Shown here: in pieces, positions 1-6,529 of the stretch | How positions within the stretch are numbered: the first letter of the stretch is position 1 | Layout: each line of letters begins with the position of its first letter | Assembly: GCA_000375685.1 (NCBI GenBank) | Contig: AQVQ01000020.1 | Span: forward strand, 1-18,971 | DNA length: 18,971 nucleotides | Direction of reading: 5' to 3' | From: a crenarchaeote SCGC AAA261-N23 | GTDB taxonomy: Archaea > Thermoproteota > Thermoprotei > Gearchaeales > Gearchaeaceae | Program-made: the position numbers and the translations under genes | Notes under the pieces: generated by a model | What the model saw: the letters and a program-made list of their open reading frames with translations, nothing else | Told to the model about the DNA's origin: nothing | Databases searched by the model: none

Positions 1-77
1 CGAATCAATGCTGGAAACCTTTGAGCTACTCTAAAAGGGAACCCTCAACCTTCTAGGGTAGCGAGGAGGTCAGTTAT
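1..77 (+). mobile_element. Right-end remnant of an IS200/IS605-like element
   Basis: The first 77 bases match, in reverse complement, the end of the larger element remnant at 2151-2230. Shared blocks are CGAATCAATGCTGG, the ctct(a)aaagg segment and the terminal gaggaggtcagttat / gggaaggtcagttat. The element therefore runs rightward here and ends near 72-77 at GGTCAG; the rest lies outside the window. Its last 30 or so bases are read by the neighbouring vapC pseudogene as that gene's final codons and stop. Assignment to IS200/IS605 is inference from the subterminal hairpins of the related copies. Confidence 0.6.
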
Positions 78-454
78 ATCGAAACCATTATTAGCTAAAA
101 ACTCTACAAATTCCTTGTCCAGTGTTAGTAATGGTAACTTTTTTCTAATACTTGTAGAGTATAATAACGAGTCAAATATATCATTCCAACCTTTTTTAGA
201 AACAGTATAAATTATTCTTAGGTCCTCGGAGCCAGGTTCTATTAAGTTTATGCGAGATAGGACATAAGATAATCCTCTACTCGCTTCATAAGGAACATTT
301 TCTAAGTTTCTCTTCTTAGTTTCCTTTATTACTACTGCGATAAGCTCCACAATCAATAATAAGTATAATATATTACTTTATCTTCTAATAACTCTTCTTT
401 TATTTCCTTGACTTTGATCCCTAAATAAGGTAATATGAATGAAGTATCAACCAC
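45..454 (-). pseudogene. vapC: vapC (PIN-domain toxin), frameshifted
   Basis: This is a PIN-domain ribonuclease toxin gene split between two frames. The 5' part begins at a GTG at 454-452, overlapping the vapB stop, or at a TTG at 487-485. It reads VVDTSFILPYLGIKVKEI and terminates near 350. The 3' part (from about 356) supplies IVELIAVVIKE, WNDIFDSLLY and LLTLDKEFVEFL. Together they hold the four acidic PIN positions: D in VVDTS, E in IVELI, D in FDSLL and D in LTLDKE. Loss of one base near 357-362 would explain the break, because inserting one base gives a smooth YYTYxLIVELIA. The last ten residues (ITDLLATLEG) and the stop lie inside the element end at 1-77, so the natural C-terminus was replaced by element sequence. 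As it stands no complete toxin can be made, unless the shift is a sequencing error. Confidence 0.8.
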
Positions 455-674
455 TAATTTGGAGACTTCTGCTAATTTCTTCTCCAACCTCTTCAACCTC
501 TTTGAATGATACTTCAGCCCAATATTTTCTTTGTAACTTTAAAGGTCTTAATTCAATTTTGTCCTTATCATATACTAAGACTAACATGTCTCCTTCTTTT
601 AATCCGAGTTCCTCAACTATAGCTTTAGGTAAATGGATTTTATTTCTCTTACCAACCCTAATTATTTTTTCCAT
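447..674 (-). CDS. vapB: VapB antitoxin, AbrB/SpoVT type
   Basis: A 75-residue protein with an N-terminal swapped-hairpin AbrB fold (residues about 3-45: KIIRVGKRNKIHLPKAIVEE, then LGLKEGDMLVLVYDKDKIEL). A charged C-terminal tail follows, of the kind that wraps the cognate PIN toxin. VapB proteins of this class repress their own promoter as dimers and neutralise VapC by occupying its active site. The gene is intact and starts with ATG. Its stop overlaps the start of the vapC pseudogene downstream, the usual translational coupling. With the toxin frameshifted it is probably an orphan antitoxin that could still bind DNA or cross-neutralise another VapC. A perfect 12-bp inverted repeat lies about 125 bp upstream. 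Confidence 0.85.
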   Translation of the reverse strand: MEKIIRVGKRNKIHLPKAIVEELGLKEGDMLVLVYDKDKIELRPLKLQRKYWAEVSFKEVEEVGEEISRSLQISG

Positions 675-798
675 ACTATTTTATGATATTTTTGGTTAAA
701 ATCCTTTTAGATAATTCTTCATGATATGAATAAAACTAAGTACTATCAAACTTTAACTTTTTAATCGAATACTTTTATGGTTATGATATTCATCTAGC

Positions 799-830
799 TA
801 TTACAGACCTATTTAATAAGGTCTGTAATA
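799..830. promoter_or_regulatory. Perfect 12-bp inverted repeat between divergent TA operons
   Basis: The arms TATTACAGACCT (799-810) and AGGTCTGTAATA (819-830) are exact reverse complements with an 8-base AT spacer. The dyad lies about 125 bp before the vapB start (674) and 118 bp before the HEPN start (948), close to midway between the two divergent genes. It could be an operator for either operon or a scar of a mobile element. A terminator is less likely because transcription diverges from here. Confidence 0.55.
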
Positions 831-947
831 AAGGACAAAACTCTAGTCATTGGTTCTTCTTATTTACTTTTCTTATACATCTTTAAAAGGAAATTTTAAA
901 ATTATAAGGTCAAATACTATGTTGTTTAATTTCACGTGTAAAAGCAA

Positions 948-1373
948 ATGAGCGGAGATAAAGTTCAACTGTTAAAAAGAAGGGCTCTTAGATTTATTTA
1001 TGATGCTAAGATTGATTATAAAGAAGGATTCTATGATCTAAGTGCATTTCATTTAGAACAAGCATTAAAACTATATATTAAAGCAGTCATTTTTGAATTG
1101 TTCGGAAAAGAGTATAAAGGACATGGCATAAGAGAACTATTGAGTTACTTGTCAAAGATGTTGAAGGAAAATGAATATGAGGATTTATCTAAAAAGGTAA
1201 ATGAATTAATTGCAGAATACAGGGAACAGTTAATAAGAATTGAAGACGCATATATTACTTCGAGATATGAAGTTGCCGAATATCATGGCGAAGATTTGAA
1301 ATCTTTAATAGAGGTTACTGAGAAAATAATAAATTTTCTTGAGGAGGTTGTTAAGAATGTCAAGCTGGGTTAA
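948..1373 (+). CDS. HEPN-domain protein of a HEPN-MNT toxin-antitoxin pair
   Basis: A 141-residue, all-helical HEPN protein. Residues 27-65 carry the conserved GFYDLSAFHLEQALKLYIKA helix and the GHGIRELL turn. Residues 99-113 carry EDAYITSRY followed by EVAEYH, giving Arg106 and His113 in an R-x6-H arrangement, the catalytic motif of HEPN ribonucleases. In HEPN-MNT modules the HEPN protein is the RNase toxin and the MNT partner inactivates it, in characterised cases by adding AMP to a residue near the active site. The MNT gene overlaps the 3' end of this one by 17 nt. The start is the ATG at 948, about 50 nt after AT-rich promoter-like sequence; there is no clear Shine-Dalgarno. Confidence 0.85.
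   Translation: MSGDKVQLLKRRALRFIYDAKIDYKEGFYDLSAFHLEQALKLYIKAVIFELFGKEYKGHGIRELLSYLSKMLKENEYEDLSKKVNELIAEYREQLIRIEDAYITSRYEVAEYHGEDLKSLIEVTEKIINFLEEVVKNVKLG
1341..1348 (+). promoter_or_regulatory. Shine-Dalgarno site that fixes the MNT start
   Basis: GAGGAGGT lies 8 nt before the ATG at 1357, inside the end of the HEPN gene. It argues for that ATG rather than the upstream in-frame start at 1339, and for coupled translation of the pair. Confidence 0.7.
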
Positions 1374-1704
1374 GTTCAGATTTTCACATTTGAAAAGATG
1401 GAAGGAGTATGCTGAGAAAATAGCTAAAGCTATGCGTGATATAGAGGCTAATGCTGAAGTTTATATAATAGGCGGTGTTGCAGAAGATAGAATAACTGTA
1501 TTGAGCGATATTGATATTCTCATAGTTGTTAAACGAAATATTAAAGGAAGAGATAAATTAGAGCTGAAGAAGAACATCTTGATAAGGGCGATGGATGTTT
1601 ATCATCTACCTTTCGATGCACCTGTTGAACTTCATGTTGAAGATGAAGAAAGTTCAAAGAGATATTTTGCATTGTCAAGAAAAGCAATAAAAATAACTAT
1701 ATGA
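1357..1704 (+). CDS. MNT-type minimal nucleotidyltransferase (antitoxin of HEPN)
   Basis: A 115-residue polymerase-beta-fold nucleotidyltransferase. Residues 36-57 hold the signature YIIGG, then ten residues on, LSDIDILIVV. The first motif is GG (39-40) where the family usually has GS, and the metal-binding pair is Asp51 and Asp53. A third acidic residue is probably in PVELHV near the C-terminus. Family members antagonise the HEPN partner, and some transfer AMP to it. The start at 1357 is chosen because of the strong GAGGAGGT site before it; it overlaps the HEPN gene by 17 nt. GG in place of GS may reduce activity, but the DxD is intact. Confidence 0.8.
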   Translation: MSSWVKFRFSHLKRWKEYAEKIAKAMRDIEANAEVYIIGGVAEDRITVLSDIDILIVVKRNIKGRDKLELKKNILIRAMDVYHLPFDAPVELHVEDEESSKRYFALSRKAIKITI

Positions 1705-1852
1705 TAGGAATGTTGCTTTATTCCATCAAAATTTTCAACGTTACAGTATATAGTAATGAGGTGTTTTACTTAATTTTCTATTTAATGATATAATAATTCG
1801 AATATCTTCACTTTTTTGCTTTTAAAATAAGAACTTTAGTTGTAAATATTAA

Positions 1853-2150
1853 CTAACCTCCTATTTGTTCTTGAGAAGGCATAATAAAATTTCTATTATT
1901 GCACAAATTGGCCTCGTTTAATTTTTCTATAAGTTCTAATACTCTATTCTTTATTCATCTCTTACTTTTCTCACTTCTTCTAAGGACATTTTGGCCGGTC
2001 TTGAATATTCCACTCTTCAACATGTTTTGCATAGACTACAGAACATTCGTCGCCGCCACATACGATTATTGCTATATCAGCTTTTCTTTGAAGTTCCCTT
2101 GTCATAAGCTGAGGTTTTTCTGACCTATATTAATGCCATCTTCGAGCATA
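1853..2150 (-). pseudogene. Relic of a low-molecular-weight phosphatase/arsenate reductase gene
   Basis: Reading the minus strand and allowing frame changes gives fragments typical of the C-terminal two-thirds of the LMW-phosphatase/ArsC family. They are LEDGINIGQK, PQLMTRELQRKADIAI, VCGGDECSVVYAKHVEEWN, then MSLEEVRKVRDE and NRVLELIEKL. At least three frame changes are needed, near 2110, 1985 and 1950. The N-terminal part with the catalytic Cys loop is absent. The gene is cut at 2150, exactly where the element remnant begins (ACTGACC at 2151), so insertion of that element is the likely cause of death. A natural end near 1905 is more likely than the present open stop at 1853. The family call is recognition from residue patterns, not an alignment. 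Confidence 0.7.
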
Positions 2151-2500
2151 ACTGACCTTCCCCCACCCTAAAAGGAAGATGGTTTCCTTCTAGAGAGGTT
2201 CATAGGTTCCCAGCATTGATTCGTGGCCACATCTCGCATTTGCTGGACATTTTAAGATCAGAGCTTCCCCCATATTATCAGATCCTAAAAAGGAACCTTC
2301 ATTAAAAGGGTAGCCAGCCCTATATCTGGATTCTAATAAGAATCCTTTATTAAATATAAATGCTGAATGCTCCTCCTTAAGTCCAATTAAGCTTTGATCG
2401 AGCTTAAGAGGAGTGTCACTGAGTTTCCTAAACATTTTTATAAAATAAATATTTAAATATATTCGTCCCCGCCATAAATGGCGAGGCTTTCATTTGTGTA
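2151..2500 (-). mobile_element. Internally deleted IS200/IS605-like element, copy 1
   Basis: This is a 350-bp unit repeated at 12975-13322 in the same orientation, with its right end also at 1-77 in the opposite orientation. On the minus strand it starts with AAATGAAAGCCTCGCC at about 2497 and forms an imperfect hairpin (2467-2474 with 2479-2486, loop TAAA, one C/A mismatch). It then has a TATA-rich stretch and an 81-codon ORF, and ends at GGTCAGT (2151). Imperfect subterminal hairpins and lack of terminal inverted repeats are hallmarks of IS200/IS605 ends. No transposase catalytic core is left, so it is a non-autonomous, MITE-like derivative. Confidence 0.65.
2190..2435 (-). pseudogene. 81-codon ORF inside element copy 1, possible TnpB tail
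   Basis: The ORF opens with ATG 40-50 nt inside the element, behind TATA-like sequence, and ends CPANARCGHESMLGTYEPL. It lacks every known transposase motif. The C-terminal part could be the end of a TnpB/OrfB protein after internal deletion, which fits its position right before the element's right end. I cannot confirm this. In the second copy (12975-13322) the same ORF is broken by frameshifts and stops, so selection for the peptide is doubtful. Confidence 0.35.
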
Positions 2501-2616
2501 AAATTGGTTCAAGACTCTTGAGCCGAAGGTGACGACTCTTTTTGGATCATTTTTACTATTTTTCTTTCTGACACAAAATCTTTGCATATCTTTATATTCT
2601 TCCAATTTTCAAACCA

Positions 2617-2970
2617 TTACAGCAATAATATTCTTGTTTCCTTAAGCTTACCTGTTGTTGGATCAATTGTTAAACCTAGAGCTTCTAAAGTTAAAACGCC
2701 TATCAAAACATCTTTAAGCTCTCTTGAGATAAGAACAGGAGTCACCGCATGTTTACCTTCCATTTCAACCAATGCAAAGCTCTCATCAAGTTCCGTCTCA
2801 CCTTTAGCCGTCTCAACCTTTCTCTTTCCTATTATTTTAAGATTCAGTTTTTCATGAACCCACAATGGGATAATAGTGAACGTTGCGCCTGTATCAACTA
2901 AAGCAGTGACCTTTACTTCTTGAGCTGTCACAGCATTTATTATTTTTGCATCAACCCAAACATGACCCAT
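2617..2970 (-). CDS. Retropepsin-like (clan AA) aspartic protease
   Basis: A 117-residue protein with one aspartic-protease lobe. The catalytic VDTGA is at residues 25-29 (Asp26) in the context ALVDTGATFTIIP. The second family signature, VLIG followed by LTLEALGL, is at 88-100. One lobe has one catalytic Asp, so the active enzyme would be a homodimer, as in retroviral proteases. There is no signal peptide or membrane segment, so it is predicted to be cytoplasmic. Its substrate is unknown. The gene stands alone between an element remnant and a degraded ORF; its ATG is at 2970. Single-domain proteins of this type occur in archaea with little functional data. Confidence 0.8.
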   Translation of the reverse strand: MGHVWVDAKIINAVTAQEVKVTALVDTGATFTIIPLWVHEKLNLKIIGKRKVETAKGETELDESFALVEMEGKHAVTPVLISRELKDVLIGVLTLEALGLTIDPTTGKLKETRILLL

Positions 2971-3074
2971 GGTTTCTAATCCTAAATAGTAAAAATGTTA
3001 TGTAAATTAATAGAAATATTTTCGTATTTTTGTTATACTTAGAAATAAGATTATTATGAATTTTAAAAACGAAA

Positions 3075-3295
3075 CTAAGCTCTAATGTTCTTAATAGCAA
3101 TTCTTAATACAGGATCAGTATAGCAATATCCATCATTCTCTGCTATTATATGGCATCCTTTAAATTCATAAGTATATGTCTTTGTACTTTATTGTCTACC
3201 CTAGGCTCTTTTCCAGCATTAATGCACAAATAGTAATCGGGCTTATTATTAATGAAAAATGCACCAAGCCAACTTACATGCTTCCATAGAAAGAC
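3075..3295 (-). pseudogene. Degraded ORF, family not recognised
   Basis: The minus strand reads VSWLGAFFINNKPDYYLCIN, then AGKEPRVDNKVQRHILMNLK in one frame. One base later it continues in another frame as GCHIIAENDGYCYTDPVLRI and AIKNIRA to a stop at 3075. Joining the two frames gives a coherent stretch of about 72 residues. There is no start codon in the first frame, whose preceding codon is a stop near 3298, so it is both truncated and frameshifted. I do not recognise the family. Confidence 0.45.
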
Positions 3296-3315
3296 TTAAA
3301 AGCTTAATATGTAAC

Positions 3316-4665
3316 CTAACTATTTAAACATTCCTCTATATCGTTCAGCTCAAAATAAAAAACATTTTTATCTTCGGCCTTCTTTTTAAAGCTCTTCGCA
3401 AAGATGGCATAATATACCTTTCTTTCGTTTTTATTCCAATCAACATATTGGGCTTTTTCTTTTAGTTCCTGCAAAATTTCTTTAGCGTTAACTTCTTCTT
3501 TCCATTTGCATTCACAAAAAAGGATTTCCTTTGAATGCTCATTAAAAGCAACTATATCTATTTCTTTATCCTTATACCACCATTTACCTATTTTTGTGAA
3601 TGGAAAAATTCTCTCTCTATTTTTTATTAAAAATTGTCTGCAAACTTCTTCAAAGACCTCTCCAAGGTAAACATTATAACTTTGTTTTATTGTGTTGACA
3701 TCAAATATTCCTTCCTCAATCGAACTTAAATTTTCATAAATATACCTAAACCAGAACTTAAGAAAATTATCAGAAATGTAGTATCTTCCATGTCTTGATT
3801 TCTCTTTTTCAGTAATTGGAACTAGCCTCTTCACCATCTTAACCTCAAGCAAGTTTTTCAAATAAGGAGTTATATCCGTTCTCCTTACTTTTATATAATC
3901 CTTTATTTCATTGATTTTCGTTTTCCCAAAAGCTATAGCTTCTAAAATTAACTTGTAAGTGCTTGCATCTTCAAATTCATATTTCATCATAAAATCTACC
4001 TCATCCTTCAAGAAAGTATCTTTTCTCTTTAGCTCCTCTTCTAGCCATGACCAAAATTCCTTGTTTATTTTTACTAAATAGAATGGAATTCCATCTGCAA
4101 AACCAAAAATTTCTATGAGCTGTTCAACATCAAAATTGGGAAAGAATTTTTTAAGGTTAAAAAAAGAAATTGGTCCTATTTCCATAGAGCCTGTTCTTCT
4201 TCCATATAAAGGACTTTTGTAACTAAGAATATGAGAAGTTATCATAGATACAGAAGATCCGATTAAGAGCAGTTTTACTTTGGAATTTTTAAATATTAAA
4301 TCAACTACTGATTGAAAGACGCTCATGATATTTTTATCTTCTTCGATCAAATTCTGAAATTCATCAATAATGATTACATCAACTTTGTCTTTCAAATAAT
4401 CAAACAAAACCTCCCAATCCATTCTTAGTTTTGAAATTTCAGGAAAGTGTTTTGAGCATAATGAGTAAAATCTTTCTAAGTTCTTTTCAGTAGTGGCTAG
4501 ATAATATATTCTTTTCACGTTTTTGGTAGCCTCCAATACCAACTCAGTCTTTCCTATTCTTCTCCTCCCATAAATGATCAGAAGTTCGAATTTATTGCTT
4601 TTTAGATATTCTTTTATAGCTTCCAATTCTTTTTCTCTATTTTTGAAGTAATTTTGTATAATCAT
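3316..4665 (-). CDS. Archaeal AAA ATPase with DUF234-type nuclease-like C-terminus
   Basis: A 449-residue archaeal ATPase (ATPase_2 followed by DUF234). Walker A is GRRRIGKT at 33-40, and Walker B is VDVIIIDE at 95-102. A sensor-like IGSS lies at 135-138, and a winged-helix-like region at about 235-290 (IKDYIKVRRTDITPYLKNLL). The C-terminus has EID at 368-370 and ECK at 385-387, the D-(x)n-ExK pattern of PD-(D/E)XK nuclease-fold domains. The protein is soluble. The family is abundant in Sulfolobales beside toxin-antitoxin genes; its biochemical role is not established. The ATG at 4665 is preceded by two copies of a 10-bp repeat that probably overlap the promoter. The length is normal and no lesion is visible. 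Confidence 0.85.
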   Translation of the reverse strand: MIIQNYFKNREKELEAIKEYLKSNKFELLIIYGRRRIGKTELVLEATKNVKRIYYLATTEKNLERFYSLCSKHFPEISKLRMDWEVLFDYLKDKVDVIIIDEFQNLIEEDKNIMSVFQSVVDLIFKNSKVKLLLIGSSVSMITSHILSYKSPLYGRRTGSMEIGPISFFNLKKFFPNFDVEQLIEIFGFADGIPFYLVKINKEFWSWLEEELKRKDTFLKDEVDFMMKYEFEDASTYKLILEAIAFGKTKINEIKDYIKVRRTDITPYLKNLLEVKMVKRLVPITEKEKSRHGRYYISDNFLKFWFRYIYENLSSIEEGIFDVNTIKQSYNVYLGEVFEEVCRQFLIKNRERIFPFTKIGKWWYKDKEIDIVAFNEHSKEILFCECKWKEEVNAKEILQELKEKAQYVDWNKNERKVYYAIFAKSFKKKAEDKNVFYFELNDIEECLNS

Positions 4666-4690
4666 AATTATACTAATTTAAATTATACTA
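4656..4690 (-). promoter_or_regulatory. Direct and inverted repeats at the ATPase start
   Basis: AATTATACTA occurs at 4666-4675 and again at 4681-4690, start-to-start 15 bp. GTATAAT (4656-4662) and ATTATAC (4667-4673) also form a dyad around the start codon (4665-4663). The distal copy lies about 20 nt upstream of the ATG, near the TATA position of a leaderless gene. This is a candidate promoter with operator; simple AT-rich repetition could also explain it. Confidence 0.4.
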
Positions 4691-4787
4691 TTTAAGATTT
4701 GTTTGAACTTTCCTTAGAAGTACTTTTAGTTATTCAAAAAGCTGAATTTCCTAAAAATTCTTTTAAAATTATTATTTAAGTCTTTTC

Positions 4788-4820
4788 ATTCCCAAAAAAG
4801 GGCGAGGCTTTCATTTGATG
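4788..4820 (-). repeat. Solo left terminus of the element family
   Basis: The sequence ends GGGCGAGGCTTTCATTTG, identical to or nearly identical with the left end of the element at 2470-2496. A reduced hairpin is left (CCC, six A, GGG). No right terminus is adjacent, so only one end survived. It lies in the 350-bp gap between the ATPase and the vapBC operon. Confidence 0.6.
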
Positions 4821-4933
4821 CAATTCTGAATTAGTTTCTAAGAAATTAATTCTTCGAAAACCTTAATTCTACAAATCTCTATCAATCTTCTTCATTCGGT
4901 TATTTTTAACTACAGAAATTATGAAATTTGAAA

Positions 4934-4990
4934 TAGTAAGTAATCTTATAATCGGGTATTCATAACTTACTAAATGGGAGTAATTTAATA
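4934..4990 (+). promoter_or_regulatory. Putative promoter and dyad of the vapBC operon
   Basis: TAGTAAGT (4934-4941) and ACTTACTA (4965-4972) are exact inverted arms with a 23-base spacer. They sit directly upstream of a TATA-like TAATTTAATA at 4981-4990, about 27 nt before the ATG at 5015. This suits a leaderless mRNA and an operator just upstream of the TATA box. Autorepression is usual for VapB; this particular site is inference. Confidence 0.4.
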
Positions 4991-5014
4991 TACTACATAT
5001 AGGGTAATAAATAC

Positions 5015-5233
5015 ATGAGCTACGTTACCGTGTCTACTAAAGTTAAGAAGCAGATCGTTGAGAAAGCTAAAGAATATGGTCTAAATATAAGTGAAACTTT
5101 AAGAAAAGCTTTAGTAGAAGAAGTAAGAAAAAAAGAAATTGAATGGGCCATTGCAAAGATGGAGGAAATTTCAAAGAAAGCAAAGCTAGAGAAGGAAGCT
5201 AAGAATTTAATTAGGGAATTTAGAGATAAATGA
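5015..5233 (+). CDS. vapB: VapB antitoxin, ribbon-helix-helix type
   Basis: A 72-residue protein whose N-terminal 40 residues fit a ribbon-helix-helix DNA-binding fold: strand YVTVSTKV, then two helices around KKQIVEKAKEYGLNISETLR and KALVEEV. It is followed by a charged helical tail (41-72) for binding the toxin. VapB proteins bind their promoter as dimers and block the VapC active site. Its TGA overlaps the ATG of vapC by 4 nt (ATGA), so the two are translated together. A dyad and TATA-like sequence lie just upstream. It is intact, and differs in type from the three AbrB-like antitoxins elsewhere in this window. Confidence 0.85.
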   Translation: MSYVTVSTKVKKQIVEKAKEYGLNISETLRKALVEEVRKKEIEWAIAKMEEISKKAKLEKEAKNLIREFRDK

Positions 5234-5634
5234 AAGTAGTTTTGGATGCAAGTGCTATAGCTAAGTGGTTTTTAATAGAAAAGGAAACTGATTATATGAA
5301 AAGAATAAGAAATGAAATAGCAAGCAAAAAACTAGAAGCACATGTTCCTGATTTAATTTTCATTGAACTTGCAAACGTTCTAAGATACTCTAATCTTAGT
5401 GAAAATGATGTTGAATTAGGAATAAAAGCTGCAATGCAAATTGGTTTAGTATTACATCGGTTCGAAGAATTGATTTATGATGCAATTAAAATAGCCTTTG
5501 AAAATGATATTACAATTTATGATGCATTGTATGTTTCTCTTTCAAAAAGTTTAGAAGCACCGTTGATAACATATGATGAAATGCTCTTAAAAAAAGTAAA
5601 TAGAGCAAAGAAAGCAAGCGAGCTTCATATTTAA
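5230..5634 (+). CDS. vapC: VapC toxin, PIN-domain ribonuclease
   Basis: A 134-residue full-length PIN domain. The acidic active-site residues are in place: Asp6 (VVLDAS), Glu46 (FIELANVL), Asp98 (IYDALYVSLS) and Asp116 (LITYDEML). These residues bind Mg2+/Mn2+ for cleavage of RNA; known VapC toxins cut tRNA or rRNA, but the target here cannot be predicted. The gene overlaps vapB by 4 nt. No lesion is visible, so this is one of the two complete VapBC pairs in the window. Confidence 0.9.
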   Translation: MKVVLDASAIAKWFLIEKETDYMKRIRNEIASKKLEAHVPDLIFIELANVLRYSNLSENDVELGIKAAMQIGLVLHRFEELIYDAIKIAFENDITIYDALYVSLSKSLEAPLITYDEMLLKKVNRAKKASELHI

Positions 5635-5884
5635 AATCTGAAAACTTAACTTATAATAGTTAAAACACAAAGAAGTTTAGATATTCAAGGAAGAATCTCA
5701 ATCTTGGATATTATTATTTCGTATATTTGCTGAACAATAGAATACTAGAAAGAACTTCTGATTTCATGATTAAAAGAAGTACATGGTTAAGGAAGATATT
5801 AGAATTTAAAACTTTTTGACTTATAATGAATTGAGAGATAATTTTTAGATAAATAAATGCTTTATAATAGTTATTTTAAAGAAA

Positions 5885-6529
5885 TTAGGAATTTTTCTTA
5901 ATAAATAAAACCCATGCACTTAATAACCCATTTTTCCTAGCTATATAAGTTGGAAAAAGAGAAAATAATTCTTTTGCACTTATACTTCTAGGATCAGAGC
6001 TGAAGCCTTTTCTTACTGAAACATAAGCCATTCCTTCAGGCTTCAAAACCCTTACTATATCCTCTGCCAATTCTCTATGCAATACAGTACAACAAAGAAC
6101 ATCCTTTGATAATACGAAATCCACACTGTTAGAAGGTATTGGAGATAAATCCCTAGACACGTATGTTATTACGTTATTAATTTTAAGTTTTTGTAGCTTT
6201 CTATTCAGAACTTCTATTTGTCTTCTATCAGAATCTATCGCGTAAACTAAACCTTTCTCTTTTACTCTTCTTGCAATTGGAATTGTATAATAACCTGGGC
6301 CACATCCATGATCTAAAACCGTCATGCCTTCTTTAACATATTTCAAAACTTCTTCCTGATTTTCGAATAGTCTCCTTACAGGAAAAGTTAGTGAAAATAA
6401 AAATGGACTTATATGTCGATCCTTCTTTTTAGATTGCACAAAAAGCTCGACCACTTTATCTCTACTTGGTTCATCTTCAATTATATAAGCTACAACAACA
6501 CTAGTATCAATGACGTAGCTCTCTGACAA
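5885..6529 (-). CDS. Chimera: VapC N-terminal stub fused in frame to a SAM methyltransferase
   Basis: A 214-residue ORF starting at a TTG (6529) that overlaps the vapB stop by 23 nt. Residues 1-31 (SESYVIDTSVVVAYIIEDEP and on to VVELFV) are the start of a VapC PIN domain with only its first acidic residue, Asp8. From about residue 37 (DRHISPFLFSLTFPVRRLFE) the protein is a class I SAM-dependent methyltransferase of the UbiE-like type. Motif I is VLDHGCGPGYY (71-81), the acidic motif II is VYAIDSD, and the core strand is VDFVLSKDVL. The substrate is unknown. The toxin is dead and its antitoxin is intact, so the methyltransferase is now read from the TA promoter. An internal GTG at 6439, near the junction, could be the original methyltransferase start. 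In that case the fusion may be partly incidental, but the lack of any stop between the two halves is seen directly. Confidence 0.75.
   Translation of the reverse strand: MSESYVIDTSVVVAYIIEDEPSRDKVVELFVQSKKKDRHISPFLFSLTFPVRRLFENQEEVLKYVKEGMTVLDHGCGPGYYTIPIARRVKEKGLVYAIDSDRRQIEVLNRKLQKLKINNVITYVSRDLSPIPSNSVDFVLSKDVLCCTVLHRELAEDIVRVLKPEGMAYVSVRKGFSSDPRSISAKELFSLFPTYIARKNGLLSAWVLFIKKNS

Noticed and set aside
439..699. Plus-strand ORF of 86 codons
   Set aside because: It is the antisense shadow of the clear AbrB-type vapB at 447-674.
1899..2123. Plus-strand ORF of 74 codons
   Set aside because: It lies antisense to the ArsC-like relic, whose residue pattern is recognisable; the plus reading has no domain or start context.
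2118..2125. Extra copy of the right terminus (TTCTGACC)
   Set aside because: It falls within the ArsC-like relic's coding pattern and has no adjacent hairpin, so it is a chance match.
2505..2580. N-terminal half of the ArsC-like gene on the far side of the element (minus reading VVTFGSRVLNQF)
   Set aside because: Only a faint likeness to the segment that precedes the retained part; the catalytic Cys loop is not seen and the frame has stops.
2582..2857. Plus-strand ORF of 91 codons
   Set aside because: Antisense to the retropepsin-like gene, which has an intact active-site motif.
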